A stretch of 64,000 bases of DNA from Mycolicibacterium grossiae (GTDB lineage Bacteria; Actinomycetota; Actinomycetes; Mycobacteriales; Mycobacteriaceae), in the NCBI RefSeq assembly GCF_008329645.1, contig NZ_CP043474.1, positions 4,340,001 through 4,404,000 on the forward strand. Reading direction: 5' to 3'. The notes below the pieces were generated by a model. The model saw only the letters and a list, made by a program, of their open reading frames with translations. It made no database searches and was not told the DNA's origin. Shown here one piece after another: positions 62,458 through 64,000 of the stretch. Positions within the stretch are counted from its first letter, which is position 1, and each line of letters opens with the position of its first letter. A program made the position numbers and the translations under genes.

Positions 62458-63024
62458 CTGCGATCAATACAGTTCTTGACGAAGCACTGAGCAATATGGA
62501 AAGTGACTTTGATTCGGCTACCCGGTTCGCCATCGCGTGGTACCGGCAACACGGCTACAACGCTGGGAGTTTCGGGGACGCCAACAACCTCGCCAACGCT
62601 CGTAATACGGCGGTGGACGCGATGGAGCGCAACGGCATCCTTACGAGCCGGGGCGGCAAGGTTCAGCTGATCAAACCGTCAGATTTGGATCCAGACTACG
62701 ACGTCATCAACGACCTCCAAACCAGCGCTTGGGAGGTTTTACATCACCTCATTAAGGCGCTCGACACCGAGGGCATCGTCGCAGCCAGCGAATTCCTGCG
62801 CGCAGCGGCGAGTCGACCCGATGGGGGGATCGAGTCCGACCTGGTCAAGGAGCTTGCGCACCTGCTCTTTCGGCTAGCGGAAAGTAATGGCTGGGCCAAA
62901 GATGCACTCAGTTTCAACGGCTTGGTTGCGAGTTGGCCAGAGATAGTTGGAGGACTGGTTAGCACGTCGAGCAATGAGGCTATTCAAGACTCATTCGCGT
63001 TTGATGAAGAGACGGAAAGCTGAC

Positions 63025-64000
63025 ATGGGATTCCTAACGCCGATGTACGAGTTGGGTGAGTACCTGAAGTGGACTCGTTCCGGGGAAATTCAGTTGCCGG
63101 ACTTCCAGCGCGGATACAAGTGGGAAGACGAACGTATCCGTCAGCTCTTGGTGACGGTGCTGCGCGGACACCCGATGGGTGCGGTCATGCTGCTGAAGAC
63201 CGGCAACTCACAGGTGCGGTTCAAGCCGCGCGCCATCGAGGGTGTAGGCCTCACCCCAGGCGCCGAGGCGAAGTACCTCTTGTTGGACGGGCAGCAGCGT
63301 CTGACATCGCTGACCCAAGCCCTCAGCGGGAATGGTGTGGTCGCAACGAAAGACAGCCGCGGACGATTGCTCGACCGGCGCTACTTCGTCCAGATGGAAA
63401 CTGCGCTCAGCGATCCGAACCGTGTTGACGAGGCCGTGATTTCGGTGCCGGCCGACGGCGTCATTAGGTCGAACTTCGGCAAAGACGTGGTGCTCGACCT
63501 CAGCGACCAAGACAAGCAACATCAGCACGGCTACTTCCCGCTGAACCTGCTCTACGGGGACTACATGAGCTGGATCCTGGAACTGCAGAACCCGGCGTTA
63601 GGCAAGCAGTTCCATGACCAGTTCATCAAGCAGTCGGCCACCTACGACATCCCCGCGATCGTGTTGGACGAGGACACCGACAAGGCGGCCGTGGCCACCG
63701 TCTTCGAAAAGGTGAACATCGGTGGCCTGCCTCTCAACGTGTTCGAACTGCTCACCGCCGTCTTCGCCGGCGACGCCGACTACTACGCCAAGACCGGTGA
63801 AGACTTCCGGCTCAACGACGACTGGCGGGAGACCCAACTCAAGTGGTCGTCCTACCCGGTTCTAGCTGCCGTCGAGAACACCGACTTCCTCCAAGCGGTC
63901 ACCATGCTCACCACCCGCCAACGCCACCTCGCCGACACCTCCGACCGGCCGCCAGCCATCTCGGCCAAGCGCGAGGATGTCTTGAAGCTGACCTTGAACG
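63025..64000 (+). CDS. DUF262 (GmrSD N-terminal-like) protein, partial at right edge
   Basis: Starts at ATG 63025, one base after the methylase stop, and is open at the window end (325 residues seen). The N-terminal region reads Q-L-P-D-F-Q-R-G-Y-K-W and the signature L-L-D-G-Q-Q-R-L-T-S-L is intact. Later V-F-E-K-V-N-I-G-G-L-P-L-N fits DUF262. In GmrSD-type enzymes this domain binds or hydrolyses NTP and drives restriction of modified DNA. Its place after the methylase suggests it belongs to the same defence operon. Any C-terminal nuclease domain (DUF1524) would lie outside the window. Confidence 0.85.
   Translation, partial: MGFLTPMYELGEYLKWTRSGEIQLPDFQRGYKWEDERIRQLLVTVLRGHPMGAVMLLKTGNSQVRFKPRAIEGVGLTPGAEAKYLLLDGQQRLTSLTQALSGNGVVATKDSRGRLLDRRYFVQMETALSDPNRVDEAVISVPADGVIRSNFGKDVVLDLSDQDKQHQHGYFPLNLLYGDYMSWILELQNPALGKQFHDQFIKQSATYDIPAIVLDEDTDKAAVATVFEKVNIGGLPLNVFELLTAVFAGDADYYAKTGEDFRLNDDWRETQLKWSSYPVLAAVENTDFLQAVTMLTTRQRHLADTSDRPPAISAKREDVLKLTLN

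Larger units (their letters stand above)
58555..63023 (+). pseudogene. DUF1156-type adenine-specific DNA methylase, split by an IS1380-family element
   Basis: The N-terminal part (58555-60763) opens with K-R-K-L-I-E-V-A-M-P-L and I-W-W-A-R-R-P-L-A-A, the DUF1156 signature. Motif I is D-P-F-A-G-G-G-S, and the catalytic T-D-P-P-Y-Y-D-N motif is near 60110. The C-terminal part resumes at 62458 (A-I-N-T-V-L-D-E-A-L) and ends at 63023. Deleting the IS and one CTAG copy restores one 924-aa frame (A-A-L-A-A-I-N-T-V-L-D). As found, translation runs into the IS and stops at 60807, so the last ~190 residues are lost. It would protect host DNA as part of the defence module. An alternative start is ATG 58567. 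Confidence 0.87.

Noticed and set aside
1-64000. CRISPR arrays
   Set aside because: No regularly spaced direct repeats were seen. The only dense repetition is the Gly-rich coding repeat at 10876-12447.

Overview
The window looks like chromosome from a fast-growing mycobacterium (Mycolicibacterium-like). The DNA is very GC-rich with dense, often overlapping genes and frequent GTG starts. It holds F420/flavin LLM oxidoreductases, MmyB-type XRE regulators, Sec-exported small proteins, a glycine-rich PGRS-like secreted protein, and a GlmS and an IS1081-like transposase that I recognise as close to their M. tuberculosis counterparts.

Region 1 (1-32 kb) is mixed chromosomal content. It carries an esterase cut by the left edge, a TetR gene overlapping a large BTAD-type ATPase regulator, hemerythrin, a zinc alcohol dehydrogenase, an HtrA-like membrane protease, two MmyB-type regulators, an aldo/keto reductase, an alkyltransferase-like DNA repair protein and the PGRS-like protein. 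These are followed by a WYL regulator, a KatE-type catalase, a ThiD paralogue, two methyltransferases, a Rieske oxygenase divergent from a TetR repressor, YaeQ, LLM oxygenases, HSL-type esterase and several small secreted proteins. A gene-poor stretch at 30.5-31.2 kb looks like coding decay.

Region 2 (32-43 kb) is a redox-metabolism block. It has a GlmS, an NmrA-like/SDR pair in which the SDR has lost its active site, a LuxR-type LAL ATPase regulator, and then a tightly overlapping minus-strand operon (46-aa ORF, NDH-2-like FAD oxidoreductase, cupin, NmrA-like, SDR, nitroreductase). The NmrA/SDR pair is therefore present twice, on either side of the regulator.

Region 3 (43-64 kb) is a mobile island. 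A Tn7-like transposition core (TnsA-like endonuclease, DDE transposase, AAA ATPase, TniQ, small ORF) is followed by what looks like anti-phage cargo: an SNF2 helicase on the minus strand, then a plus-strand SNF2-type helicase with a DUF3883-like tail, a DUF1156-type adenine methylase and a DUF262 (GmrSD-like) protein that runs off the right edge. Two insertion sequences have landed in key genes. An IS256-family element (IS1081-like) splits tnsA and is flanked by an 8-bp target duplication. An IS1380-family element splits the methylase and is flanked by a 4-bp duplication. Removing each element and one duplication copy restores a single in-frame protein, so both the mobility module and the methylation arm of the defence module appear to have been inactivated recently.

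All functional calls come from reading motifs and from memory of families. No database search was run.
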